A DNA stretch of 14,451 nt from Anaerolineae bacterium (GCA_018056405.1 JAGPFT010000017.1:1-14451); one strand, 5' to 3'. Positions 7,639 to 14,136 are shown, counted from the stretch's first letter. The notes: generated by a model from the sequence alone, not told the origin. Program-made: numbers and translations.

Positions 7639-8400
7639 CTATGTCTCACTTTCCAGGGCATCGGCAAGCTGGGGGAGCACATCCACGACATCCGCGCGGA
7701 TCACGCTATCGGCCAGGGAGTCGAGCGCTGTCTCGCGCAGGTTGACGAATACCAGCGCCGCCCCCGCGCGATGCGCCAGTACGGGTAGCTCGCCGGCGGG
7801 GTGCATTGCGAGTGAGGAACCGATCACCAGCAACACATCGCAGCGCCGTGCTTCGTTGCGGGCGGCGTGCAGAGTGCGGGCGGGAAGCTGCTCGCCCAGC
7901 AGGATGACATTGGGCTTGAGCACATGACCGCAGCGCGGGCAGTGGGGAATCGTCCCTGAGGCGGCGAAGGCTTGGATGTACGGCGCAGCCGGGAAGACGG
8001 TGAAGCAGTGGATGCATGTCATCTCGCGCAGATGGCCGTGAACCTCGTGGACGGTTTGGGAGCCGGCGCGCTCATGCAGCATGTCAATGTTCTGCGTGAT
8101 GATGCTCCTGAGCCGGCCAGCTTGCTCCATGCGGGCCAGGGCCAGATGCGCCGGATTGGGGGCGGCATCCAGGATGGTGCGCGCCAACGGCTGAACCCAG
8201 GTGTAGAATTGCTCCGGGTGGCGGCGGAACCCGTGCAGGCTGGCGACTTCTTCCGGGTTCGCCTGTTGCCACAGGCCGGAGTGAGGGCTGCGGAAATCGG
8301 GGATGCCGGAGCGCGTGCTGATGCCCGCCCCAGTCAGGGCGACGAGATAGCGCGCGTGGCGCAGGAGCTGCAGGGCGGCTTCGAGCGAAGGTGAGGTCAT
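7639..8400 (-). CDS. Sir2-family NAD-dependent protein deacylase
   Basis: The product is 253 residues, starting at ATG 8400 with GGTGGAG six bases upstream; the longer frame to 8601 adds only unlike sequence. The NAD site is TGAGISTRSGIPDFR (residues 23-37), TQNID is at 102-106, and the catalytic His is His121 in VHG. The zinc site is Cys129, Cys132, Cys154 and Cys157 (CIHC...CPRC). NVILLGEQLP and GSSLAMHP match the later cofactor-binding motifs. Sirtuins remove acyl groups from lysine, using NAD and releasing nicotinamide and O-acyl-ADP-ribose. It lies between a receiver-ATPase gene (118 bp upstream) and a kinase pseudogene one base downstream, all on the same strand. The acyl specificity cannot be read; the Ala-Tyr/Tyr-x-x-Arg signature of desuccinylases was not evident to me. 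Confidence 0.93.
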   Translation of the reverse strand: MTSPSLEAALQLLRHARYLVALTGAGISTRSGIPDFRSPHSGLWQQANPEEVASLHGFRRHPEQFYTWVQPLARTILDAAPNPAHLALARMEQAGRLRSIITQNIDMLHERAGSQTVHEVHGHLREMTCIHCFTVFPAAPYIQAFAASGTIPHCPRCGHVLKPNVILLGEQLPARTLHAARNEARRCDVLLVIGSSLAMHPAGELPVLAHRAGAALVFVNLRETALDSLADSVIRADVVDVLPQLADALESET

Positions 8401-8518
8401 GCGTCGCTCCACCACAAGGACGCTGACGGCTGAATGAAGTACATTAGGTCTATGGGAAGCTGCGCGCCGGTGGCAGCGCCGGGTGTGGCCGATGTTGCCA
8501 AAGCGCCGTGTCCGATAG

Positions 8519-9652
8519 TCATGCGCTGTGACGACCAGCGACCTCCTCGGCCAGCTTGCTAAACTGGCTGGCGACGATGGAGTTGGGCTGGAAGAGCACA
8601 ATGGGCAGCCCTGCTTCCGCCGCCTGGAAAACCAGCTCAGGGACAGGGGAGATGATAGCTGTCATCTCGTGGCTCAACAGTTGCTCGGCTTCCTGCCAGG
8701 GCACCTGAACGCTGGTCTGGGCGTGGTTGACCATGACCACACTGATCCGGTTGCGGGCCAGGCCGATCTGCTGCATCTCGCCGATCATGTCGCGGGCCAG
8801 GGTGAGGGCGACGCGGTTCGGCTCGACCACCAGCGTAAGCTGATCCATATCTGGTAGCAATCGCGCGGTGAGACGGTTGAGGCCCGCGCCAAGATCGAGC
8901 ACGACCACGCGCTGGAGTGTGCGCAGATGACGCACCACTGCCGCCAGAGTCTCCGGCGAGACATTGAGCAGCGTCTCTTTGGGCCGCCCCGACGAGAGCA
9001 AGAGGCGCAGCCCGCTGGCATGGGTGACCATTTCTCGCTCGACGGTCTGCGCCGTGATTTCGTTGGAGGGACGGGCGAGCAGGTTAGCCATGCCAGTGGA
9101 GCGGGCGAAGCCCAGTGAAAGCCCCAACGTCCCCTGACCCAGGCGGAAATCGGCCAGAGCTGTCGGCGTGTTCTTGGCCAGCACTGCGGCGACATTGGTG
9201 GCGAGCGTTGTCGTGCCAACGCCGCCTTTAGCGCCCAGGAAGCCCCAGACCAACGCGCGATCTGCCGGGATGCGCTGCTGGGTGGAACGCGCGAGCAGGG
9301 CTTTGACGCGCGAGACCAACTCGGCGGGATGCGTGGGCTTGGTCAGGTAGTCGTCCGCGCCGGCCTCGAATCCGGCCACTTTGTCGTCCACCAGCGTCTT
9401 GGCGGTGAACATAATGATGGGGATGCGCTGGGTGAGGGAGTCGTGGCGCAGCCGCCGGCAGACTTCATAGCCGTCCATCGTTGGCATCATGATGTCCAGG
9501 ATGATCAGGTCGGGCCGGTCGGACAGCGCGCGATCCAGCGCTTGCTGGCCGGTGTTGGCCGTGACTACCGTGTAGCCCTGACGCTGGAGCATCAAGCCGA
9601 TGAGCTTGAGGCTCTCAATATCGTCGTCAACGACAAGGATTTTTTCGGCCAT
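8519..9652 (-). CDS. Response-regulator receiver fused to a CpaE/TadZ-like ATPase
   Basis: The product is 377 residues from ATG 9652 (MAEKILVVDDD). The receiver domain spans about 1-122, with acidic residues Asp9-Asp11, phospho-acceptor Asp53 (LDIMMPTMDG), Thr83 and Lys105. A ParA/MinD-type domain follows, with a deviant Walker A GAKGGVGTTT at 140-149. The front Lys142 is kept, but Thr replaces the usual P-loop Lys, as in many CpaE/TadZ proteins. A later VVVLDLGAG segment corresponds to the Walker B region. In Flp pilus systems CpaE places the assembly machine at the pole. No other pilus gene is in the window, so this may be an orphan or a divergent regulator. No strong Shine-Dalgarno precedes the start. 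Sir2 and kinase genes follow downstream, and the kinase is a plausible former partner. Confidence 0.88.
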   Translation of the reverse strand: MAEKILVVDDDIESLKLIGLMLQRQGYTVVTANTGQQALDRALSDRPDLIILDIMMPTMDGYEVCRRLRHDSLTQRIPIIMFTAKTLVDDKVAGFEAGADDYLTKPTHPAELVSRVKALLARSTQQRIPADRALVWGFLGAKGGVGTTTLATNVAAVLAKNTPTALADFRLGQGTLGLSLGFARSTGMANLLARPSNEITAQTVEREMVTHASGLRLLLSSGRPKETLLNVSPETLAAVVRHLRTLQRVVVLDLGAGLNRLTARLLPDMDQLTLVVEPNRVALTLARDMIGEMQQIGLARNRISVVMVNHAQTSVQVPWQEAEQLLSHEMTAIISPVPELVFQAAEAGLPIVLFQPNSIVASQFSKLAEEVAGRHSA

Positions 9653-9745
9653 CGGGCTGCATTGCCATCCGAGTCTGAGGGAAACTACAATCCGACGCGA
9701 GTCTAGCATGGTTACGAGGGGCGTGCAAAAAAGGCGAGCGGCGGC

Positions 9746-9928
9746 GTGCGTGCAAAACCTGTTAGGCAACAGGGTCGCGCTCCTTAGCCTCACCCCCGCT
9801 CGGCTCTCTGACGCGAGCCTCGCTGCCCCCTCTCCGCGACGTGGAGAGGGAGCAAGCCGAGCGTAGCGAGGCTGGGGGTGAGGCTACTGCCAGCGTCACA
9901 CGTATCACTGACAACCTTTGCACACACC
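9746..9928. mobile_element. MITE-like element with GTGCAAAACCTGTYAGG ends, long form
   Basis: The left end GTGCGTGCAAAACCTGTTAG at 9746-9765 and the right end CTGACAACCTTTGCACACAC at 9908-9927 are imperfect inverted repeats. The inside holds the hairpin repeat at 9786-9886. A shorter element with the same ends lies at 12704-12805, and a lone left end at 1899. Nothing inside looks coding. Confidence 0.6.
9786..9886. repeat. Dispersed nested-hairpin repeat (GCTCGGC subtype), copy 2
   Basis: CCTCACCCCCGCTCGGC opens the element and AGCAAGCCGAGCGTAGCGAG leads to the closing GGGGGTGAGG. The core is a CCCTCTCC-GCGACGT-GGAGAGGG hairpin. Block order and most bases match 2004-2097. Confidence 0.85.
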
Positions 9929-10245
9929 CAAGCGGCGAACGGGTCCACGAACGACTTATTGCGAGGGGGGATGCTCGCTAGGGGCCTCCCCCCTCAATCC
10001 CCCTCCAGCCGAGCTAGAGAGGGGATGATCTGGCAGGTGGTTCTCCCCTTCCCCTGGCTTTGCCAGGGGAAGGGACCGGGGGATAGGGGCGTTCTGACGA
10101 TTGTCCAACAACTTGCTCATGGACCCGCCGCGAGTGGTTGTTGGTTACTGGTTGCTGGTGTTCGGTTGTCAGGGGTCGGCGGCCCGGCAGTGCCGGATTG
10201 CAGCCGGAAGGAATATCGCTACCGTGTCTGCTCGCCATTCCTCCG
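9929..10245. other. Gene-free stretch with a second AGCTAGAGAGG repeat and a GT-rich tract
   Basis: From 9985 to 10090 lies copy 2 of the repeat at 5862-5980, sharing its start (CTCAATCCCC), core (GAGCTAGAGAGGGGA) and end (ATAGGGGC). It also carries a CCCCTTCCCCTGGC-TTT-GCCAGGGGAAGGG hairpin at about 10045-10075. A GT-rich tract (GGTTGTTGGTTACTGGTTG) follows at about 10137-10170. A 270-codon plus-strand frame runs across here, but its translation is low-complexity repeat and I do not regard it as a gene. Confidence 0.65.
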
Positions 10246-10254
10246 TGCTATAAT
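10246..10254 (+). promoter_or_regulatory. Extended -10 promoter, probably for the rhodanese lipoprotein
   Basis: TGCTATAAT fits TGnTATAAT exactly and is followed by CG, as at 2168. No clear -35 is seen. The next gene starts 274 bp downstream, so the leader would contain the whole repeat element at 10298-10456. Confidence 0.5.
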
Positions 10255-10297
10255 CGTCGGGGTTGGCCGCGATTCTTCGCCGGACGCTGTGCAGGCC

Positions 10298-10456
10298 CAG
10301 AGGTCATTTGAGAAGTTGTTTTTTCCCTCACCCCAAACCCCTCCCCTACAAGGAGGGAGGGGCCTGGAGTGCGCGCTTTTCTCCCTTCCCCCCTCGTGGG
10401 GAAAGGGCCGGGGATGGGGGGAAGAGGCAGGTATGAGGCTTCTCAGACGGCCTCTC
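10298..10456. mobile_element. MITE-like element with GAGAGGYCRTTTGAGAAG ends, copy 1
   Basis: CAGAGGTCATTTGAGAAG at 10298-10315 is matched by the inverted end CTTCTCAGACGGCCTCTC at 10439-10456. The inside is made of C-rich then G-rich blocks that fold into hairpins, for example CCCCTCCC...GGGAGGGG and CCCTTCCCCC...GGGGAAAGGG. A sister copy of similar length lies at 12534-12678. It lies between a likely promoter and the rhodanese gene. Confidence 0.7.
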
Positions 10457-10527
10457 AGCCATAGCCGGCCGGCTTGTCGAGAAACGGGCAGCAGCGTATT
10501 CCTGAATCTTGGAGGAGCGATCACTCT

Positions 10528-11010
10528 ATGCGGACACGATGGGTGCTGTGGACCACGCTGGCAATGGTTCTGCTGTTGGGACTGGCCGGCTGCGGCGGCT
10601 CGGACAACGACAATCCCGCGCCAATGCCAACCGCTACCAGGGCGGAAGCCGGTTCTGTGCAGAATCCGGCCAGGCCGATCACTTATGTGACATTGAGCGT
10701 GCAGGCTGCCTACGAGCAGTTGGGCGTGAGTGAAGGTGCGCAGTTTGTGGACGTGCGCGAGCCGGACGAGGCTGCTGCGACCGGTCTTCCCAGCGGGGCC
10801 AGGCTGATCTCGTTGGGGCAGTTCGAGCAGCGCGCGCCCAAAGAACTGGCCCAAGATAGGCCGGTGTATGTGATCTGCAACAGCGGCAGCCGCAGCCGGG
10901 TTGCGGCTGAGACACTGATCCGGCTGGGTTACAGCCAGGTGTATAATGTGGAGGGGGGCGTCCAGGCGTGGCTGAAAGCCGGGCTGCCGGTTGAGCCGTA
11001 CAAGCCGTAG
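10528..11010 (+). CDS. Rhodanese-domain lipoprotein
   Basis: The precursor is 160 residues from ATG 10528, with GGAGGAG ten bases upstream. The signal peptide (MRTRW plus hydrophobic core) ends in the lipobox LAGC, with Cys22 as the lipidation site. A short polar linker leads to one rhodanese domain at about 52-155: FVDVREPDEAA at 73-83, and the active-site loop CNSGSRS with catalytic Cys117. The domain ends in the usual VYNVEGGVQAWLKAGLP. Rhodanese domains carry persulphide sulphur on the active cysteine; a surface-anchored single-domain form may act in sulphur transfer or as a sensor. The sulphur donor and acceptor are unknown. It is a single-gene unit, flanked by a promoter-like site and repeat upstream and a strong terminator downstream. 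Confidence 0.9.
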   Translation: MRTRWVLWTTLAMVLLLGLAGCGGSDNDNPAPMPTATRAEAGSVQNPARPITYVTLSVQAAYEQLGVSEGAQFVDVREPDEAAATGLPSGARLISLGQFEQRAPKELAQDRPVYVICNSGSRSRVAAETLIRLGYSQVYNVEGGVQAWLKAGLPVEPYKP

Positions 11011-11078
11011 GCTCGCACGTCCCTTTCCCCTCTGGTTCCAGGAGGGCACCTGCGCGCCCTGGCGCTTGATAGAAAGCG

Positions 11079-11109
11079 AATCGCCGCTGACCAGCGGCGA
11101 TTGTTTTCT
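11079..11109 (+). terminator. Intrinsic terminator after the rhodanese gene
   Basis: AATCGCCGCT at 11079-11088 pairs perfectly with AGCGGCGATT at 11093-11102 around the loop GACC, followed by GTTTTCTG. It lies between convergent genes. On the minus strand it is followed by a weaker T-rich stretch, so it may serve the glutaredoxin transcript too. Confidence 0.8.
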
Positions 11110-11139
11110 GGGGCGTGGCGAGGTGATACTGACCTGCCG

Positions 11140-11409
11140 TCAGTTCAGCCCCAGCAGGCGATCCACTTCGGGCTTATTGAAGCCGACGACGATTTTGCCG
11201 CCGATGTCAATGACCGGCACTCCCTGCTGCCCGCTGCGGCGCACCATGTCGCGCGCGGCGACCGGGTCGCGGCTGACATCTACGTCGCGGAAGCGAACGC
11301 CGCGCTCGCGCAGGTAGCGCTTGGCGTGGTTACAGTGCGAGCAGGTCGGCGTGGTGAAAATGACGACGCGCTTTTGCTTCTTGCTGGTGGTTTCGCGTTC
11401 TTTAGCCAT
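11140..11409 (-). CDS. Small glutaredoxin-like (YruB-type) thiol oxidoreductase
   Basis: The product is 89 residues with GAGG five bases before ATG 11409. After a basic N-terminal tail of about 14 residues, VVIFTTPTCSHCNHAKRYL gives the redox motif Cys23-Ser-His-Cys26 on a glutaredoxin fold. GVPVIDIGGKIVVGFNKPEV carries the cis-Pro loop and the GF segment typical of glutaredoxin/YruB/NrdH-like proteins. It should reduce disulphides in the cytoplasm; the electron source and targets are unknown. It lies 133 bp downstream of the anti-sigma gene on the same strand. A stem-loop sits in that gap, so it may be expressed with the sigma/anti-sigma pair at a reduced level or alone. Confidence 0.9.
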   Translation of the reverse strand: MAKERETTSKKQKRVVIFTTPTCSHCNHAKRYLRERGVRFRDVDVSRDPVAARDMVRRSGQQGVPVIDIGGKIVVGFNKPEVDRLLGLN

Positions 11410-11473
11410 ACGTCCTCGCGGCTATTCCGCCCGGTCATTCTCGCAAGCATCCGACAAAACATCACGCTTCTTT

Positions 11474-11503
11474 GGATGCACAACCTGGTGAAAGGTTGCA
11501 TCC
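11474..11503. other. Stem-loop between anti-sigma and glutaredoxin genes
   Basis: GGATGCACAACCT at 11474-11486 pairs with AGGTTGCATCC at 11493-11503, with a two-base bulge and a six-base loop. No T tract follows on either strand. It might lower read-through or stabilise RNA ends. Confidence 0.4.
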
Positions 11504-11542
11504 CGGACTGTCACGAGCAGCCAGGGCGCGCTGCGGGAACGC

Positions 11543-11845
11543 TCACTGGCCGGGCTGATGGGGCGCGTCTGGCCTGGGGGGAACATACGCTTCGAGGTGC
11601 AGCACCTTGTAAAGCCGCTCCTTGACGGCGCTGGGCATTTCCGGCGCGGGAATCTGATGGTAGAGCGAGATGGTCTTGGTGAACGTGTTGACCACAATGC
11701 GGCAGTTCTCACAGGTCGCCATGTGCGCTTCAAGCTCCTGGCAAAGCTCATCGCTGAGTGTGCCGTCAGCGTATTCTGACAGGCTGCTCAGGTAGCGGCG
11801 GCAGGCGTCCTGGTCGTGCTCGTGTGGTTGGTGCGAGGCGCTCAT
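11543..11845 (-). CDS. Zinc-binding anti-sigma factor (ZAS / zf-HC2), RsrA-like
   Basis: The product is 100 residues. His41-x3-Cys45-x2-Cys48 (HMATCENC) is the ZAS motif that holds zinc and clamps an ECF sigma factor. Cys15 lies 26 residues before His41, the spacing of Cys11 to His37 in Streptomyces RsrA, and Cys35 is an additional cysteine. This suggests a redox-sensitive member whose oxidation releases zinc and frees the sigma factor; the family mechanism is known, its use here is inferred. There is no TM segment, so it is cytoplasmic. The start lies four bases after the sigma factor stop, which indicates coupling and equal expression. The C-terminal tail is Pro-rich. Confidence 0.9.
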   Translation of the reverse strand: MSASHQPHEHDQDACRRYLSSLSEYADGTLSDELCQELEAHMATCENCRIVVNTFTKTISLYHQIPAPEMPSAVKERLYKVLHLEAYVPPRPDAPHQPGQ

Positions 11846-11849
11846 GGTC

Positions 11850-12452
11850 TTACTCCGTTTCGGAGATAAACGGACCCTGCGAGAAGTAAGCGCTCAATTG
11901 CTCGCGCAGCTTGAGGCGGGCGCGCATCAGGCGGCTCTTGACCGCCGAGATGGAGAGATCGAGGGCTTCGGCGGTCTCTTCGGTAGACAGCCCTTCGATG
12001 TCGCGCAGGACGAAGACGCTGCGCAGGGTGGGGGGCAATTCCTCGACGGCGCGCATCATTTCGACACGGGCCTCTTCGCGCAGCAGATCGTCTTCGGGCA
12101 GGCAGCAGAAGTCAAAGAACTGGCGGGGGATCGTCTCGCCATCGTCGCGCTCCAGCGGCTCGTCCACTGAGACTTGCTCTGGCTCTTTGCGCCGCAGCCG
12201 CATGAGGGCGGCGTTGCTGGCGATGCGGTACAGCCAGGTGCTTAAGCTGGAACGGGCCTCGAAACGGTCAATGGAGCGGAATGCACTCAGGAACGTTTCT
12301 TGCAGCACGTCTTCGGCGTCCGTCTCGTTGCCCATCATGCGCAGGGCGAGCCGGTAGATTTTACCGGCATTTTCCTCGACCAACTGCGCGTAGGCTGACT
12401 GGTCTCCTGCTTGCAGGCGCGCGACCAGTTCGTCGTGGGGTGAGTGTGGCAT
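11850..12452 (-). CDS. ECF (RpoE-type) RNA polymerase sigma factor
   Basis: The product is 200 residues from ATG 12452, with GAAGA six bases upstream; ATG 12458 and ATG 12518 are less well placed. Region 2 (about 22-90) includes NETDAEDVLQETFLSAFRSI and STWLYRIASNAALMRLRRK for core binding and -10 recognition. A linker with FFDFCCLPEDD precedes region 4 (about 135-190), with LPPTLRSVFVLRDIEGLSTEETAEAL and SISAVKSRLMRARLKLREQL for -35 recognition. No C-terminal extension is present, so this is a classical sigma2-sigma4 protein controlled by the adjacent anti-sigma factor. Promoters under its control could not be identified. The repeat element at 12534-12678 lies about 80 bp upstream. Confidence 0.95.
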   Translation of the reverse strand: MPHSPHDELVARLQAGDQSAYAQLVEENAGKIYRLALRMMGNETDAEDVLQETFLSAFRSIDRFEARSSLSTWLYRIASNAALMRLRRKEPEQVSVDEPLERDDGETIPRQFFDFCCLPEDDLLREEARVEMMRAVEELPPTLRSVFVLRDIEGLSTEETAEALDLSISAVKSRLMRARLKLREQLSAYFSQGPFISETE

Positions 12453-12533
12453 AAGCATTCTTCGGCTGAGTCTGTCTGGATTGGGCTGGCCCCTGCCAGG
12501 GAGTCTGTTGCCAATCATAACGCAGGGCGGACT

Positions 12534-12678
12534 CAGAGGCCATTTGAGAAGAAGGACAACCCCACCCTAAATCCCTCCCCGCCAGCAGGGAGGGACTTGA
12601 GCTTGCTCCCCCTTTCTCCGCTTGCGGGGAAAGGGGGCCGGGGGATAGGGGTTAGAAAGACTTCTCAAACGGTCTCTC
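12534..12678. mobile_element. MITE-like element with GAGAGGYCRTTTGAGAAG ends, copy 2
   Basis: CAGAGGCCATTTGAGAAG at 12534-12551 and CTTCTCAAACGGTCTCTC at 12661-12678 are inverted ends matching those at 10298-10456. The inside has C-rich then G-rich hairpins (CCCTCCC...GGGAGGG and CCCCCTTTC...GAAAGGGGG). It lies between the divergent sigma factor and OsmC genes. Confidence 0.75.
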
Positions 12679-12703
12679 AATCCCAAGAAGAGCCTGCTGT
12701 TAG

Positions 12704-12805
12704 GTGCGTGCAAAGCCTGTCAGGTAGGGGCGCTGCTCTGCTGCGCCCCTACGGGACTCACCTCGCTTGGTGTCAGGCAGGTCGCTGACGATCTCTGCAC
12801 ACACC
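12704..12805. mobile_element. MITE-like element with GTGCAAAACCTGTYAGG ends, short form
   Basis: The left end GTGCGTGCAAAGCCTGTCAG at 12704-12723 and the right end CTGACGATCTCTGCACACAC at 12785-12804 are imperfect inverted repeats. The inside carries a perfect hairpin, GTAGGGGCGC (12724-12733) with GCGCCCCTAC (12743-12752). This differs from the inside of the long form at 9746-9928. Confidence 0.6.
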
Positions 12806-12963
12806 CCTGCTGTCAATGCTGCCGCACACACTCTTCACCTGGTTTGATGCGCGCCCCAGGCCCAGGTTGCGCGCGACTTCTGGCGACAGGCTGCATCTTA
12901 CTCTAGAGCAGGTGCCTAATTCGCGCACTTGGCCTACAATTGTGTTTGGACAAGGCACAGGCA

Positions 12964-12978
12964 GGGAGGAGTCTCCTC
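12964..12978 (+). promoter_or_regulatory. Ribosome binding site within a small palindrome, before OsmC
   Basis: GGGAGGAG at 12964-12971 is eight bases before ATG 12980, fixing that start. GAGGAG-T-CTCCTC (12966-12978) is self-complementary, so a weak stem could mask the site. A TACAAT at 12935-12940 is a possible -10 without a clear -35. Confidence 0.5.
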
Positions 12979-12979
12979 G

Positions 12980-13420
12980 ATGGGTCAGAAGAAGGGCAGC
13001 CGCGTCGTGTGGCGCGAAGATTTGATCTTCACCGGCTACAGCGACAATGGGTACAGCATCCCGCTCGATGCAGCGAAGGTGGCCGGCGGGCACAATGCCG
13101 GTGTCAGCCCGATGGAGTTGCTGCTGACGGCGTTGGGCGGCTGCACAGGGATGGATGTGATCAGCATCCTGCGCAAAAAGCAGCAGGACGTGACGGGCTT
13201 TGAGGTGCAGGTGGAAGGCGTGCGCGCCGACGAGCACCCGCGTGTGTACACGGAAATCTGGGTGAAGTTCGTGGTCACGGGGCGCGGGGTAGACGCGCAA
13301 GCTCTGGAGCGAGCGATTGAGCTTTCGCGCGACAAGTATTGCGGGGCGGCGGCCACGCTGCGCCACACAGCCCAGATTCACTACGACTATGTGATCCAGG
13401 AGGCAGAAGAGACCGTATGA
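12980..13420 (+). CDS. OsmC/YhfA-family protein
   Basis: The product is 146 residues from ATG 12980. SPMELLLTALGGCTGMDV places the first reactive Cys at 55, and LSRDKYCGAAATLRHTAQI the second at 121. These are the two conserved cysteines of the OsmC/Ohr superfamily, which reduce organic or fatty-acid hydroperoxides. Overall sequence (VEGVRADEHPRVYTEIWVKFVVTGRGVD) is closest in style to the YhfA/OsmC branch rather than Ohr, and in that branch the substrate is often unproved. The stop codon overlaps the start of the HD-domain gene (ATGA), so the two are translationally coupled. Confidence 0.92.
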   Translation: MGQKKGSRVVWREDLIFTGYSDNGYSIPLDAAKVAGGHNAGVSPMELLLTALGGCTGMDVISILRKKQQDVTGFEVQVEGVRADEHPRVYTEIWVKFVVTGRGVDAQALERAIELSRDKYCGAAATLRHTAQIHYDYVIQEAEETV

Positions 13421-14007
13421 AACGCGACGAGGCCTGGAAACTGGTGACAGAGTGGACCGCGTCGGAAAGTCTGCGGCACCATATGCTGGCGGTCGAGGCG
13501 GCCATGCGCGCCTATGCCCGCCATTTTGGCGAAGACGAGGACTTGTGGGGCGTGGTTGGGCTGCTGCATGACTTCGACTACGAGCGCCACCCCGACATGA
13601 CCGCCGCTGAGGGGCACCCCTTCACCGGGATGCGCGTGCTGCGCGAGCAGGGCGTGGACGAGGCGATCATCCGCGCCATCGCCGCGCATGCCTCCGAGCG
13701 GACGGGCGTCCAGCCGGAGAGCGCGATGGAGAAGGCGCTGGTCGCGGTGGATGAGCTGACTGGCTTCTTAACGGCAGTGGCTCTCGTGCGGCCCACGAAG
13801 GACATCCGCGAGGTCACGCAGATCAGTTCGGTGCGCAAGAAGTGGAAGGACCGCAGCTTTGCCGCTGCGGTGCAACGCGAGGAAATCGCCGAAGCCGCGC
13901 AGGCGCTCGGCGTTGACCTGTGGGCAGAGCATGTGCCCCTCGTGCTTGAGGCCATGCAGGGGATCGCGGCGGAGTTGGGCCTCGACGGGCGCGCAGCAGG
14001 GGCCTAG
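13417..14007 (+). CDS. HD-domain (HDIG-type) metal-dependent hydrolase
   Basis: The product is 196 residues starting at the ATGA overlap with OsmC. The HD signature is seen as His22 (SLRHHMLAVE), His51-Asp52 (GLLHDFDYE), His67 and His91 in the following helices, and Asp112 (VAVDELTG). These residues bind one or two metal ions in phosphohydrolases. RPTKDIREV with SSVRKKWKD near residues 130-150 is typical of a conserved group of small bacterial HD proteins annotated as HDIG-domain hydrolases. The substrate (nucleotide or phosphate ester) is unknown. A longer frame beginning at 13339 reads inside OsmC and is rejected as the start. Confidence 0.88.
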   Translation: MKRDEAWKLVTEWTASESLRHHMLAVEAAMRAYARHFGEDEDLWGVVGLLHDFDYERHPDMTAAEGHPFTGMRVLREQGVDEAIIRAIAAHASERTGVQPESAMEKALVAVDELTGFLTAVALVRPTKDIREVTQISSVRKKWKDRSFAAAVQREEIAEAAQALGVDLWAEHVPLVLEAMQGIAAELGLDGRAAGA

Positions 14008-14090
14008 TTGCAGAGGTTGCCACCCCTGGCCTTGACCGCAAGTCCACACTCTCCTCCCCTGGTTTCCTTGCGCTCTGCTGGAAGCAGCTA

Positions 14091-14126
14091 CAGACTCCCG
14101 GAGTTTGCGCAAACTTTGGGAGTCTG
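14091..14126. repeat. Long palindrome after the HD-domain gene
   Basis: CAGACTCCC at 14091-14099 pairs with GGGAGTCTG at 14118-14126. Inside, AGTTTGCGCAAACT is a perfect palindrome, with only a GG/TT mismatch between the two parts. There is no T tract, so it is either a protein-binding dyad or a repeat rather than a standard terminator. Confidence 0.7.
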
Positions 14127-14136
14127 GCTTCAGACC

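Noticed and set aside
8401..8601. N-terminal extension of Sir2 to 8601
   Set aside because: The added residues overlap the end of the upstream gene and have no sirtuin similarity; ATG 8400 has a good ribosome binding site.
9653..9793. N-terminal extension of the receiver-CpaE protein to 9793
   Set aside because: The extra part reads through the MITE-like repeat, and receiver domains normally start as MAEKILVVDDD does.
9878..10690. Plus-strand open frame of 270 codons
   Set aside because: It runs through three repeat units and into the rhodanese gene in another frame; its translation is low-complexity and has no domain signal.
12514..12543. Promoter for the sigma factor (TATGAT with a TGGCC-type -35)
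   Set aside because: The -35 match is poor and no ECF-type autoregulatory motif could be seen, so I did not list it.
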